This document shows positions 7,692 through 15,860 of a stretch of 64,000 bases of DNA, in pieces. The stretch is from Marivita sp003149565 (GTDB lineage: Bacteria > Pseudomonadota > Alphaproteobacteria > Rhodobacterales > Rhodobacteraceae): NCBI RefSeq assembly GCF_965216415.1, contig NZ_CBDCFU010000002.1, one strand, 5' to 3'. Made by a program: the position numbers and the translations under genes. The notes beneath the pieces are model-generated. The model saw only the letters and a program-made list of their open reading frames with translations. It was not told the origin of the DNA and did not search any database. Numbering within the stretch: the first letter of the stretch is position 1; each line of letters opens with the position of its first letter.

Positions 7692-9524
7692 TCAGAAGGA
7701 CGCTTCGATGCCGAAGCGGATTGTTCGTTCCGGAGCATTAAAACCCTGGACTGTTTCATATTCGACGTCTGCAACGTTATCGATGGCCGCATATGCGGAC
7801 ATCGTATCGGTGATGTCATAGCGTGCAGTCAGATCGACAACGGTGTAGTCGTCAAGCGGCGTCGGCGTGCCAAAGCCATCCAGAATGTCTGCCACGCGCA
7901 TCACGTTCATGCCCAATTGCAGACGATCCGTGACGTCGGCATCCAGTGCAAGGGTCAGATCGTGGCGTGGCACACGGATCAAACGTTCGCCATCGGTTTC
8001 GGCGTCAGTCAGCGTATAGCTGCCGGAGAGGCGCAGACGATCTGAGATGGCATATGTCCCGCTGAGTTCGAGGCCCTTGGTCTCGGTGGTGCCATCCACT
8101 TGTGTATAGCAGCCGAACGTTTGCGAGGGCAGGCAGTTCGCAGAGGTGCCAAAACCAATCAGGTCGTCGATTTCAGTGTAGAACACTGTCGCGCGTACCG
8201 AACCCGCTTGGCCGTAGCTATGTTCAATGCCGAAGTCGATGCTCCGGCTGCTCTCTGGGTCAAGAGTGCCACCACCTGCATAGGGACCGAAACGCTCATA
8301 AAGCGATGGTGCGCGATAGCCGGTACCAATCGAGGCACGCAGCATGGTTGCGTCGTTCAGCGCGTATGACAGCGCAGCGCGGCCGGAGAGTTGGCCGTCG
8401 AAATCTGAGTAGTCGTCATAGCGAAGGGTCAAAGACAGTTCGACGTCACTGTTGGGCTGCGCTTTGATCTCGGCAAAAACTGCCCCATTGGACGCGTCGT
8501 AGTCGGTTCCATCCAGAGAGGAGCGTTCTTCCGTCCAATCGGCCCCCAGCGCCATATCAAGCGTTGGAGAAATCGCGCCGGTCGCCAGATAAGCCACCGT
8601 ATCGCGCTCACCGATGAATTCTTTTGTAAAGCCGTTTTCATCGAACCGATCTGTCTCAAAACGGCTGAAGGACAGTTCATGCGTCCATGCTCCGGTTTCG
8701 AACTCACCAAAAATGCGCGCACCGCGTCGTGTCGCATCCAATTCGCCCGACGTATCGGTGGCGGAGCGATCAAATTCTGTCGTGCCCTCGGCCCAAAGCC
8801 CATTAATACCGATGCGGATCGAGTCGCTGATCCGATAGGCCGCGTACAGGTTGGCCGTACTTTGATCAAAGCCATCGTTCTCGTCGTCTGTGTTTCGTGC
8901 CGAGAACCCCTCGCTGCTGACCCGCCCGAGGCTTAAGGCTAGCTCGCTACGTTCGTCGCGAAAACCAAGGCTGAGCGATCCGGCATAGGTCTCAAAGCTG
9001 CCGATCTCTGCGCTGGCACGCCCCGAAAAACCATCAACTTCCGGTCGCCAGCTTTCAATCTCGACTACACCGGCAATTGCATCAGAGCCGTAGATGGCCG
9101 ATTGTGTGCCCTTGATGACGGCGGCACGGCTCAGGGCTCCTGTGGTCAGAGTGCCAAAGTTGAACCGTGTTTGCGTGCTGGAGGGGTCGGTCACATCAAT
9201 CCCGTCGATCCGAACGCCGACATAAGCGTCACCAAGCCCGCGAATGCGGAGCGATGATTGTGTCCCGAGGCCTCCGTTTGAGGTCACAGAGACGCCTGGG
9301 AGTTCGGATAAGGCAGAGACCGCGCCAAGACCTTCAATCGCTAGCTCATCAGACTCAGCGATGTCGATGGTCGCTCCTGTGGTTTCAAGGTCGGTGGGCA
9401 GCAAACCACCAAAAATGACAATTTCTCCGAGATCAATGACGTCGCCACCAATCTCCTGAGAGGCCGCAATCGAGGGCGTCACGAGTGTTGTGCAAAGAAG
9501 AAGTTTCGAGGTGAGGCGTTGCAT
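7692..9524 (-). CDS. btuB: TonB-dependent outer-membrane vitamin B12 receptor
   Basis: A 610-residue TonB-dependent receptor for uptake of cobalamin across the outer membrane. A signal peptide (MQRLTSKLLLCTTLVTPSIA) is followed by a plug domain with SLRIRGLGDAYVGVRIDGID. A 22-stranded barrel region follows and ends in IRFGIEASF with a C-terminal phenylalanine, as required for outer-membrane assembly. The ATG at 9524 is chosen because the signal peptide begins there; two in-frame ATGs at 9560 and 9554 would add twelve polar residues. The cobalamin riboswitch on the same strand ends about 150 bases upstream, which supports B12 rather than siderophore as ligand. btuF follows after two bases. Confidence 0.93.
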   Translation of the reverse strand: MQRLTSKLLLCTTLVTPSIAASQEIGGDVIDLGEIVIFGGLLPTDLETTGATIDIAESDELAIEGLGAVSALSELPGVSVTSNGGLGTQSSLRIRGLGDAYVGVRIDGIDVTDPSSTQTRFNFGTLTTGALSRAAVIKGTQSAIYGSDAIAGVVEIESWRPEVDGFSGRASAEIGSFETYAGSLSLGFRDERSELALSLGRVSSEGFSARNTDDENDGFDQSTANLYAAYRISDSIRIGINGLWAEGTTEFDRSATDTSGELDATRRGARIFGEFETGAWTHELSFSRFETDRFDENGFTKEFIGERDTVAYLATGAISPTLDMALGADWTEERSSLDGTDYDASNGAVFAEIKAQPNSDVELSLTLRYDDYSDFDGQLSGRAALSYALNDATMLRASIGTGYRAPSLYERFGPYAGGGTLDPESSRSIDFGIEHSYGQAGSVRATVFYTEIDDLIGFGTSANCLPSQTFGCYTQVDGTTETKGLELSGTYAISDRLRLSGSYTLTDAETDGERLIRVPRHDLTLALDADVTDRLQLGMNVMRVADILDGFGTPTPLDDYTVVDLTARYDITDTMSAYAAIDNVADVEYETVQGFNAPERTIRFGIEASF

Positions 9525-9669
9525 AGCCGAATTCCCAGCATGTGTCCGATGCATGAACATCGGGAGTTAACAATATCTGGGACATGTCACATGCCCGCAG
9601 ACGGTGATGGACACCACTGCGGACGTGCCGCCGACCTGGCGCGCCCCGCGCCCGGACTGGGTGTTGGCT

Positions 9670-9846
9670 TACGGCAGGTCTCCTGACTTGCGGGTCGTCG
9701 CTTTGCTGGCCTTCCCAACGTAATGATACGTCAGTGGCATCTGCAGCATCGCTCACCGCTCACAGTTGCGGGGGCAGTCGCGGATTTTTCGGCCAAGGCC
9801 AAAGCACCGTGTTCCCTTTTCACCCAACGCGTACGCGCCGGGACCG
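9670..9846 (-). promoter_or_regulatory. Cobalamin riboswitch ahead of btuB
   Basis: Read on the minus strand, the segment contains the conserved blocks of the cobalamin aptamer in order: GGGTGAAAAGGGAACACGG, then CTGCCCCCGCAACTGTGAGC, then the B12-box core GCCACTG, then GGGAAGGCC, and finally CAAGTCAGGAGACCTGCC. About 145 bases separate it from the btuB ATG. These include a GC-rich hairpin (CCGCAG/CTGCGG arms near 9595-9622) that may act as the expression platform. Adenosylcobalamin binding should lower btuB and btuF expression. The aptamer identity is firm; the off-state mechanism is not resolved. Confidence 0.95.
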
Positions 9847-9857
9847 AAAGCAGGCTC

Positions 9858-9886
9858 ATTTGCACCCGCGCGCCTGCATGCGTCAA
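9858..9886 (-). promoter_or_regulatory. Candidate promoter for the riboswitch-btuB-btuF transcript
   Basis: On the minus strand, TTGACG (9886-9881) is followed after 17 bases by GCAAAT (9863-9858). Transcription would start near 9851, just before the riboswitch, as expected. The -35 box is good but the -10 box is weak. Confidence 0.4.
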
Positions 9887-9991
9887 GTCGCGCTGTAGTG
9901 CTGCCCTCAGATTTATCTACTCCCTCGACAATCGGTCGCAGAATTCGGCTTGGTGCCGAGCGTCGAGAGTGTGTTCATCTGCTTACAAAGC

Positions 9992-11008
9992 TTAACTGCC
10001 GCTAACACCTGCCTCAGCAAATGTTGCCATGCCGTTGTGGCAAGCAAGTGCACCTCGCAAGATAGACAGCGCCAAAGCCGCCCCAGAACCCTCGCCGAGA
10101 GCCATGTCCAAAAAGAGGATCGGTTCTTTGCCCATTGCGTAGCACAGTTTTTGGTGACCGGGTTCACGGCTGGCGTGACCGATCAGGCAATGATCCAGAA
10201 ACGCGGGATCACTGACAAAGAGCGGAGCTGCGGCGGCCGTGCAGATAAAGCCGTCCAGTAGAACAGGGATTCGGGCCATACGCGCGGCCAGAATCGCGCC
10301 ACAAATAGCCGCTTGTTCGCGTCCGCCTAAGGCAGCAAGCTGGGCGAGCCCTTGTGCATCGCGGTGCATCTTGATGCCTTTGGCCACAACTTCAGCTTTG
10401 TGCGCCATGCCTTCTGGCGAGGTTCCAGTGCCTGCGCCGACCCAATCAATTGCCTGCCCTTTGAACGCCGCATGCGAGAGCGCAGCGGCTACGGTCGAAT
10501 TGCCAATACCCATTTCCCCAAGGACCAGCACGTCAGCGTTCGGATCAACTACCTTGGCACCCCTATGCATCGCGCCCAAGCATTCCTGCTCTGTCATCGC
10601 AGCGCCTTGGGTGAAATCTGCTGTCGGGCGCTCAAGGTCCAGCGCAATCACTGAAAGTTCGGCACCGGACACGGCACAAAGTTGGTTTATGGCTGCGCCG
10701 CCAGACTGGAAGTTCAGAACCATCTGCGCGGTGACTTCTTGTGGAAAGGGATTGACCCCTTGTGCACAAACCCCGTGATTGCCCGCAAAGACAAGAGCCT
10801 GCGCAGTTTCGATTTTGGGCCGTTCAGTAGCTTGCCATCCCGCCATGAAAATCGCGAGGTCTTCCAAACGTCCCAGTGAACCGGGAGGCTTGGTCAACTG
10901 CGACTGCCGCGCTCGTGCGGCGTCTGCAGCAACTGTGTCAGTCTTGGGTAGTTTTGCCGCCAACGCGGAGATCTGTTCAAAAGAGTCGAGGTTCAGAGAA
11001 ATGGCCAT
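9992..11008 (-). CDS. cobT: Nicotinate-nucleotide--dimethylbenzimidazole phosphoribosyltransferase
   Basis: This enzyme makes alpha-ribazole phosphate from 5,6-dimethylbenzimidazole and nicotinate mononucleotide, building the lower ligand of cobalamin. The product has 338 residues, the normal length. Family motifs are clear: TKPPGSLGRLEDLA near residue 40, FAGNHGVCAQGVNPFP, GEMGIGNST near the middle, and the C-terminal LDMALGEGSGAALAL, with the glutamate used as general base. The gene begins two bases after the cobP stop, so cobP and cobT form one unit. The stop lies about 145 bases before the cobalamin riboswitch on the same strand, with no strong terminator between, so some read-through into btuB is possible. 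No good Shine-Dalgarno sequence is visible before the ATG. Confidence 0.97.
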   Translation of the reverse strand: MAISLNLDSFEQISALAAKLPKTDTVAADAARARQSQLTKPPGSLGRLEDLAIFMAGWQATERPKIETAQALVFAGNHGVCAQGVNPFPQEVTAQMVLNFQSGGAAINQLCAVSGAELSVIALDLERPTADFTQGAAMTEQECLGAMHRGAKVVDPNADVLVLGEMGIGNSTVAAALSHAAFKGQAIDWVGAGTGTSPEGMAHKAEVVAKGIKMHRDAQGLAQLAALGGREQAAICGAILAARMARIPVLLDGFICTAAAAPLFVSDPAFLDHCLIGHASREPGHQKLCYAMGKEPILFLDMALGEGSGAALALSILRGALACHNGMATFAEAGVSGS

Positions 11009-11010
11009 GG

Positions 11011-11517
11011 TTATTTTACTTTAATCGGGTGGCCTGCAACACAGAGCCACAATTCATCGCACGCCCCAGCGACTTTTTGATTGAGCAAACCGGCTGCGTC
11101 GCGAAAATCGCGGGCCAGCTTGTTATCGGGTACGATTCCGTAGCCCACTTCATTTGTAACAAAGACCACCGGCGAATCCTGTTCAGACAGGCAAGACACA
11201 AGGGACCGGGTTTCCGCGTCCCAATCACGACCGGATAACATCATGTTGGACAGCCAAAGCGTCAGGCAATCAACCAATCTGGGGCCTTTCCCGTCGCTTG
11301 CTTTCAGCGCATCCGACACATCTAAAGGTTCCGATACGGTGGTCCACTCCGGACCCCGACGCGATTGATGCCGTTCGATGCGGTCGATCATCTCTTCGTC
11401 AAAAGGCTCGGCGGTCGCTATATAGACGGCCGGAGTCCCAAGGGAGAGCGTCATGCGCTCTGCCGTTGTGCTCTTTCCAGAGCGCACTCCGCCGGTGACC
11501 AATATCGTCTTTCCCAT
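11011..11517 (-). CDS. cobP: Adenosylcobinamide kinase / adenosylcobinamide-phosphate guanylyltransferase
   Basis: A 168-residue bifunctional enzyme that phosphorylates adenosylcobinamide and transfers GMP to it, in nucleotide-loop assembly or corrinoid salvage. The P-loop GGVRSGKSTTAE is at residues 9-20. YIATAEPFDEEM and the internal RIERHQSRRGPEW, which holds the guanylylated histidine of the family, follow. DCLTLWLSNMM and FVTNEVGYGIVPDN complete the pattern. The name cobU is used for the same enzyme in enterics. It is followed after two bases by cobT. cobO lies 167 bases upstream on the same strand, and the space between them holds no gene that I can support. Confidence 0.96.
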   Translation of the reverse strand: MGKTILVTGGVRSGKSTTAERMTLSLGTPAVYIATAEPFDEEMIDRIERHQSRRGPEWTTVSEPLDVSDALKASDGKGPRLVDCLTLWLSNMMLSGRDWDAETRSLVSCLSEQDSPVVFVTNEVGYGIVPDNKLARDFRDAAGLLNQKVAGACDELWLCVAGHPIKVK

Positions 11518-11684
11518 GGCCGCGTGACAAACCAGAGTCTTGCGACATAGGGAAGTGGTTTATCATCTTCAGGTCGTTTCAACTGTCCGTTTTCTGAGAT
11601 GACCCTATGCAATTAGGACTGTCAGTCGGAGCGCACTAGACGGATCAGCGACCTTTGGTTATCAACTTCGTCGTGATCTATCGA

Positions 11685-12296
11685 TCAGAATTCGACACCT
11701 CGTTGAGCCTTAACCCCATCGTGAAACGGATGTTTCACTTCAGTCATCTCGGTCACCAAATCTGCAGCAGCGATCAATTCGGGTTTCGCGTCACGCCCTG
11801 TCAGACAGACATGGGTCATCGTCGGCTTTTCGGTCAACAGAAAGTCCACAACCTCGTCGATGTCGAGATAATCGTAGCGCAAGGCGATGTTGATTTCGTC
11901 CAGCAAAACAAACTGGATTTCTGGATCAAGGATTTGTTCTTTGGCGATCTGCCACCCGTTTTGCGCCGCAGCAATGTCGCGCTCACGGTCCTGAGTTTCC
12001 CAGGTGAACCCTTCGCCCGAGACAAAAAAGCGAACCTCTTCGGAAAAGCGATCACGCAGAAATCGTTTCTCACCGGTGATCCAGTTGCCCTTGATGAACT
12101 GGACGACGGAAGCAGGCATTCCATGCGCGATGCACCGCATGATCATGCCAAAGCCCGAGGAAGATTTGCCCTTGCCCGGTCCTGTGTGGACCATGATCAG
12201 ACCTTTCTCTTCGGTCTTGGTCGCCATCATCTTGTCACGCGCAGCCTTGATCTTGCGCATCTTGGCATTGTGGCGGGCATTGATGTCGTCAGTCAT
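11685..12296 (-). CDS. cobO: Cob(I)yrinic acid a,c-diamide adenosyltransferase
   Basis: A 203-residue enzyme of the CobO/BtuR type that adds the 5'-deoxyadenosyl group to the reduced cobalt of corrinoids. The ATP-binding loop is VHTGPGKGKSSSGFGM near residue 35. VVQFIKGNW, FVLLDEINIALRYDYLD and HVCLTGRDAKPEL follow, all family hallmarks, and the C-terminus KHPFHDGVKAQRGVEF is typical. The ATG at 12296 is preceded by AAGGAGAG; a longer frame upstream is ignored. That Shine-Dalgarno sequence lies in the 3' arm of a strong hairpin, so translation may be controlled by RNA structure. cobP and cobT follow downstream. Confidence 0.97.
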   Translation of the reverse strand: MTDDINARHNAKMRKIKAARDKMMATKTEEKGLIMVHTGPGKGKSSSGFGMIMRCIAHGMPASVVQFIKGNWITGEKRFLRDRFSEEVRFFVSGEGFTWETQDRERDIAAAQNGWQIAKEQILDPEIQFVLLDEINIALRYDYLDIDEVVDFLLTEKPTMTHVCLTGRDAKPELIAAADLVTEMTEVKHPFHDGVKAQRGVEF

Positions 12297-12402
12297 GGCA
12301 CTCTCCTTGGTTCGAGGAGAGGTGCCTTGGCTGAACTGGGGCGTCAATCCATGAAATGCCACGCTACACGCGTTTTTATGGACTGACCTCTGTTAGCCCC
12401 AG
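12297..12402 (-). promoter_or_regulatory. Structured cobO leader with Shine-Dalgarno-sequestering hairpin
   Basis: On the minus strand, the bases directly before the cobO ATG form GGCA-c-CTCTCCT, a 7-nt loop, then AGGAGAG-TGCC (12326-12297). This 11-bp stem with one bulged C contains the whole Shine-Dalgarno sequence. Upstream of it, CTGGGGC (12402-12396) pairs with GCCCCAG (12342-12336). Inside that helix, AGTCCAT (12384-12378) pairs with ATGGATT (12352-12346) with one G-U pair. No B12 box is present, so it is not a standard cobalamin riboswitch. Function as a cis-regulatory RNA is inferred from the base pairing only. Confidence 0.5.
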
Positions 12403-12419
12403 CCTGTTAGCAGCAAATT

Positions 12420-13748
12420 TTAGATGTCCAGCGTGTGCTCACGTTCCCAGTTGCTGAAATGGGTCACAAATGAATTCCATTCCTGCATTTTCATCTTCAC
12501 ATAAGATGATGAAAATGCGTCACCCATCATCTTCTTCAACTCCTTGTCTTTGTCGAACTCACGGATCGCGTCCAGCATGTTGAGCGGGAGTTTGGGAGCA
12601 CCACGGACCTTGTGGCCTTCGGCATACATATCGATATCGTGGCGTTTGCCCGGATCGGCTTTGCTGTGAATACCGGACAGTCCCGCTGCGATGATAACAG
12701 CCTGCAAGAGATACGGATTTGCTGCTCCATCGGGCAGCCGCAGTTCGAAGCGGCCGGGTCCTGGCACGCGCACCATGTGCGTGCGGTTGTTACCGGTCCA
12801 CGTCACCGTATTGGGTGCCCAAGTCGCGCCGGACATCGTCCGCGGAGCATTGATGCGCTTGTAGCTGTTGACGGTCGGATTGGTAATGGCCGCCAGCGCG
12901 CTGGCGTGTTTCATTATCCCGCCAAGGAAGTGTTTGCCGCGTTCCGACAGGCCAACCTCTCCGGTTTGACCTTCACCTTCGCCTGCAAAAACGTTGACCT
13001 TGGATGCGTCACCCGGTGCATCCCACACCGAAATATGGGCATGGCAACCGTTCCCTGTCAGCCCTTCAATCGGCTTCGGCATAAAGGTGGCGCGGAACCC
13101 GTGCTTCTCCGCAACTGACTTGACCATGAACTTGAAAAACGAGTGTTTGTCGGCTGTCGCGAGCACGTCGTCAAATTCCCAGTTCATCTCGAACTGACCA
13201 TTCGCGTCCTCATGGTCGTTCTGATAAGGTCCCCAACCGAGTTCGAGCATATAGTCGCAGATCTCGCGCACCACGTCATAGCGACGCATCACAGACTGCT
13301 GATCGTAGCAGGGCTTGGCTGCCGTATCGAACGGGTCGCTGATCTGATCACCTTCTGGTGTCAAAAGAAAGAATTCAGCTTCGATACCGGTTTTGACGTG
13401 CAAACCTTCGGCGGCTGCTTCGTCGATAAGGCGGCGCAATACGTTGCGGGGGGCCTGGCCGACATCTTCGCCTTCCATGACGCAATTGCTTGCAACCCAG
13501 GCGACTTCAGGTTTCCAGGGCAGCTGTATAACCGAAGCAGGGTCTGGAACGGCGAGCATGTCCGGGTGAGCCGGAGTCATATCCAACCAAGTGGCGAACC
13601 CGGCAAAACCCGCACCATCTTCCTGCATGTCAGCGATCGCCTGCGCCGGCACCAATTTGGCGCGTTGTCCGCCAAACAAATCGGTGAAGGAGATCATAAA
13701 GTATTTGATGCCTTTTTCCTGAGCAAACTTTGCCAGATCAACCGTCAT
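12420..13748 (-). CDS. gmaS: Gamma-glutamylmethylamide synthetase (GlnT-type glutamine synthetase family)
   Basis: A 442-residue member of the glutamine synthetase superfamily. GIEAEFFLL holds metal-binding glutamates, and NGNGCHAHIS-like wording appears as LTGNGCHAHISVW. The loop NSYKRINAPRT and the late FELRLPDGAANPYLLQAVIIAAG are also present. In GmaS these residues join glutamate and methylamine with ATP, the first step of the N-methylglutamate pathway. The gene would be called GlnT by similarity alone. The assignment to GmaS rests on its place directly behind mgsABC and close to mgdABCD. The ATG at 13748 is chosen; an upstream in-frame start would add 16 residues with no family match. 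A hairpin separates it from mgsC. Ordinary ammonia-using activity cannot be excluded. Confidence 0.87.
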   Translation of the reverse strand: MTVDLAKFAQEKGIKYFMISFTDLFGGQRAKLVPAQAIADMQEDGAGFAGFATWLDMTPAHPDMLAVPDPASVIQLPWKPEVAWVASNCVMEGEDVGQAPRNVLRRLIDEAAAEGLHVKTGIEAEFFLLTPEGDQISDPFDTAAKPCYDQQSVMRRYDVVREICDYMLELGWGPYQNDHEDANGQFEMNWEFDDVLATADKHSFFKFMVKSVAEKHGFRATFMPKPIEGLTGNGCHAHISVWDAPGDASKVNVFAGEGEGQTGEVGLSERGKHFLGGIMKHASALAAITNPTVNSYKRINAPRTMSGATWAPNTVTWTGNNRTHMVRVPGPGRFELRLPDGAANPYLLQAVIIAAGLSGIHSKADPGKRHDIDMYAEGHKVRGAPKLPLNMLDAIREFDKDKELKKMMGDAFSSSYVKMKMQEWNSFVTHFSNWEREHTLDI

Positions 13749-13783
13749 TCTGTGTGTCCCTGTTGTCGTTTCCAAACAAAGAA

Positions 13784-13806
13784 GAGGGGCGCTCACGACG
13801 CCCCTC
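13784..13806 (-). terminator. Intercistronic hairpin between mgsC and gmaS
   Basis: On the minus strand, GAGGGGCG, a 7-nt loop and CGCCCCTC form a perfect 8-bp stem starting 17 bases after the mgsC stop. TTCTTTGTTT follows. It resembles a weak intrinsic terminator or a processing/stability hairpin that could set a different level for gmaS than for mgsABC. Since gmaS follows after 35 bases in the same direction, complete termination seems unlikely unless gmaS has its own promoter. Confidence 0.55.
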
Positions 13807-13822
13807 CTGTTGCCTTTTCAAG

Positions 13823-15175
13823 TTAAAACCCTGAGCTGTCTTTCCCCGGCCACCATGTTGTTCCTGCCAGCGGAACACGGGCCATTGCGGCGGCCTCCAT
13901 TGTCAGCGCACACAGGTCTTCGGGCTCGAGATTGTGCAGATTGTTGTGGCCGCATGCCCGAGCGATTGTTTGCGCTTCCAGCGTCATCACATTGAGATAA
14001 TTGCGCAAGCGCCGTCCGGCTTCGATTGGGTCCAGCCTTTTCTGCAACTCCGGGTCCTGAGTTGTGATCCCCGCAGGGTCACGGCCCTCATGCCAGTCAT
14101 CATACGCGCCGGCAGTGGTTCCGAGCGCCTGATATTCGGCTTCCCAGCGCGGGTCATTGTCCCCTAGCGCCACAAGCGCGGCAGTTCCGATCGCCACGGC
14201 ATCCGCGCCAAGCGCCATCGCCTTGGCCACGTCCGCACCGGTTCGAATTCCGCCTGAGATGATCAACTGCACCTCACGGTGTACCCCGAGATCCTGCAAA
14301 GCCTGGACTGCGGGCCGTATGCACGCCAAGGTCGGAAGTCCCACATGTTCGATGAACACATCTTGGGTCGCCGCTGTGCCGCCTTGCATCCCGTCAAGAA
14401 CCACGACATCAGCACCGGCTTTGACCGCGAGGGCCGTGTCGTAATAGGGTCGAGTACCACCAACCTTTACGTAGATTGGCTTTTCCCAACCGGTGATCTC
14501 GCGCAGTTCGAGGATCTTGATCTCGAGATCGTCTGGACCCGTCCAGTCCGGATGGCGGCAAGCTGAGCGCTGGTCGATTCCTTTGGGCAGATTACGCATT
14601 TCCGCCACGCGGTCGGAAATCTTCTGACCAAGCAGCATCCCGCCGCCGCCCGGTTTCGCGCCTTGACCAACAACGACTTCGATCGCGTCTGCCTTTCGGA
14701 GATCGTCAGGGTTCATGCCGTAGCGTGACGGCAGGTATTGGTAGACCAATTTATTGGAATGTCCGCGCTCTTCGGGTGTCATGCCACCATCGCCTGTGGT
14801 GGTCGATGTTCCAGCAGCCGAGGCACCGCGTCCCAATGCTTCTTTTGCTGGGCCGGAGAGCGCACCGAATGACATGCCTGCAATTGTGATGGGAATATCC
14901 AGCTCAATTGGATTTTTGGCGAACCGCGTTCCGAGTGTCACTTTGGTGTCGCACTTCTCGCGGTATCCCTCCAAAGGGTAGCGCGATACCGAGGCACCGA
15001 GGAACAACAGGTCATCAAAATGTGGGACGCGTCTTTTGGCCCCGCCACCACGAATGTCGTAAATGCCGGTAGCAGCGGCGCGGCGTATCTCGGCATTAAT
15101 TGGATTCGAGAATGTGGCCGACTGGATTGGCTCAGTCCGGGGAAGCGCCTGGTCGTTACTGTCTTTCACGCTCAT
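13823..15175 (-). CDS. mgsC: N-methylglutamate synthase subunit C (FMN-binding glutamate synthase-like)
   Basis: A 450-residue protein corresponding to the FMN/TIM-barrel domain of glutamate synthase. Visible are TIAGMSFGALSGPAKEALGRG, the STTTGDGGMTPEER loop, GQGAKPGGGGMLLGQKIS, YVKVGGTRPYYD and the phosphate-binding IISGGIRTGADVAKAMALGADAVAIGTAAL. With MgsA and MgsB it transfers the glutamyl-methylamide nitrogen unit onto a keto acid to form N-methylglutamate. The ATG at 15175 follows AGGGAG and lies eight bases after the mgsB stop; the longer frame upstream overlaps mgsB and is rejected. The same family occurs as GlxD in rhizobia, where its role is less defined; the mgd genes nearby favour Mgs. 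Confidence 0.88.
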   Translation of the reverse strand: MSVKDSNDQALPRTEPIQSATFSNPINAEIRRAAATGIYDIRGGGAKRRVPHFDDLLFLGASVSRYPLEGYREKCDTKVTLGTRFAKNPIELDIPITIAGMSFGALSGPAKEALGRGASAAGTSTTTGDGGMTPEERGHSNKLVYQYLPSRYGMNPDDLRKADAIEVVVGQGAKPGGGGMLLGQKISDRVAEMRNLPKGIDQRSACRHPDWTGPDDLEIKILELREITGWEKPIYVKVGGTRPYYDTALAVKAGADVVVLDGMQGGTAATQDVFIEHVGLPTLACIRPAVQALQDLGVHREVQLIISGGIRTGADVAKAMALGADAVAIGTAALVALGDNDPRWEAEYQALGTTAGAYDDWHEGRDPAGITTQDPELQKRLDPIEAGRRLRNYLNVMTLEAQTIARACGHNNLHNLEPEDLCALTMEAAAMARVPLAGTTWWPGKDSSGF

Positions 15176-15182
15176 GTCTCCC

Positions 15183-15860
15183 TCAGTATGCGTTGTCGAC
15201 TTTGAAGTTGTAAAGCTGACGGGCAGAGCCGTAGCGCTTAAACTCTTCTGGTTTTGCATCGGCACCAGCGCGCTCAAGCAAATCGCGAAGAAGTTCCAGG
15301 TGCTCTGGGCGCATCTCTTTTTCGACGCAATCCGCTCCGAGCGATTTCACCGAACCGCGCACAAAAAGCCGAGCCTCATAGATCGAGTCGCCAAGTGCAT
15401 CCCCAGCATCACCGCAAACCACAAGATTTCCGGATTGTGCCATGAAGGCGGACATGTGGCCGACATTCCCATGCACGACGATATCAATCCCTTTCATGGA
15501 GATTCCACAGCGCGACGACGCGTTGCCCTTGATCACCAAGAGACCACCATGCCCGGTTGCCCCGGCATATTGGCTTGCATCACCTTCGATGATCACAGTG
15601 CCTGACATCATGTTCTCGGCCACGCCAGGACCTGCCGAGCCTTGCACGTTAACGGTCGCCTGTTTGTTCATGCCAGCGGTATAGTATCCGGTGGACCCTT
15701 TGACCGTCACTTCGATGGGTGCATCCAATCCAACGGCAACAGCATGACTGCCTTTTGGATTAACGATCTCCCATGTAGTCTGGTTGGTGTCCTTGGCCTG
15801 AGCGTGCAGTGCCGCATTCAGACCGCGCAGGCCGGAGGCGTCAAGATCGTAGGTCTGCAT
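15183..15860 (-). CDS. mgsB: N-methylglutamate synthase subunit B (GXGXG-domain protein)
   Basis: 225 residues forming the right-handed beta-helix (GXGXG) domain found at the C-terminus of large glutamate synthase. The repeated turns are visible: VTVKGSTGYYTAG, VNVQGSAGPGVAENM, VIIEGDASQYAGATGHGG, LVIKGNASSRCGISMKG, IVVHGNVGHMSAFMAQSG and LVVCGDAGDALGDS. Its start overlaps the mgsA stop (TAATG), and mgsC follows after seven bases, so the three subunits are coupled. It is presumed to be the structural subunit linking the amidotransferase and the FMN subunits, as in GlxC. Confidence 0.88.
   Translation of the reverse strand: MQTYDLDASGLRGLNAALHAQAKDTNQTTWEIVNPKGSHAVAVGLDAPIEVTVKGSTGYYTAGMNKQATVNVQGSAGPGVAENMMSGTVIIEGDASQYAGATGHGGLLVIKGNASSRCGISMKGIDIVVHGNVGHMSAFMAQSGNLVVCGDAGDALGDSIYEARLFVRGSVKSLGADCVEKEMRPEHLELLRDLLERAGADAKPEEFKRYGSARQLYNFKVDNAY

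Noticed and set aside
12297..12402. Reading the cobO leader as a second cobalamin riboswitch.
   Set aside because: The GCCACTG box and the other conserved aptamer blocks, which are plain in the btuB leader, are absent.
12420..13748. Annotation as an ordinary ammonia-assimilating glutamine synthetase (glnA).
   Set aside because: The protein belongs to the GlnT-like branch and sits at the end of the N-methylglutamate synthase operon. No glnB lies beside it, as is usual for glnA in this group of bacteria.
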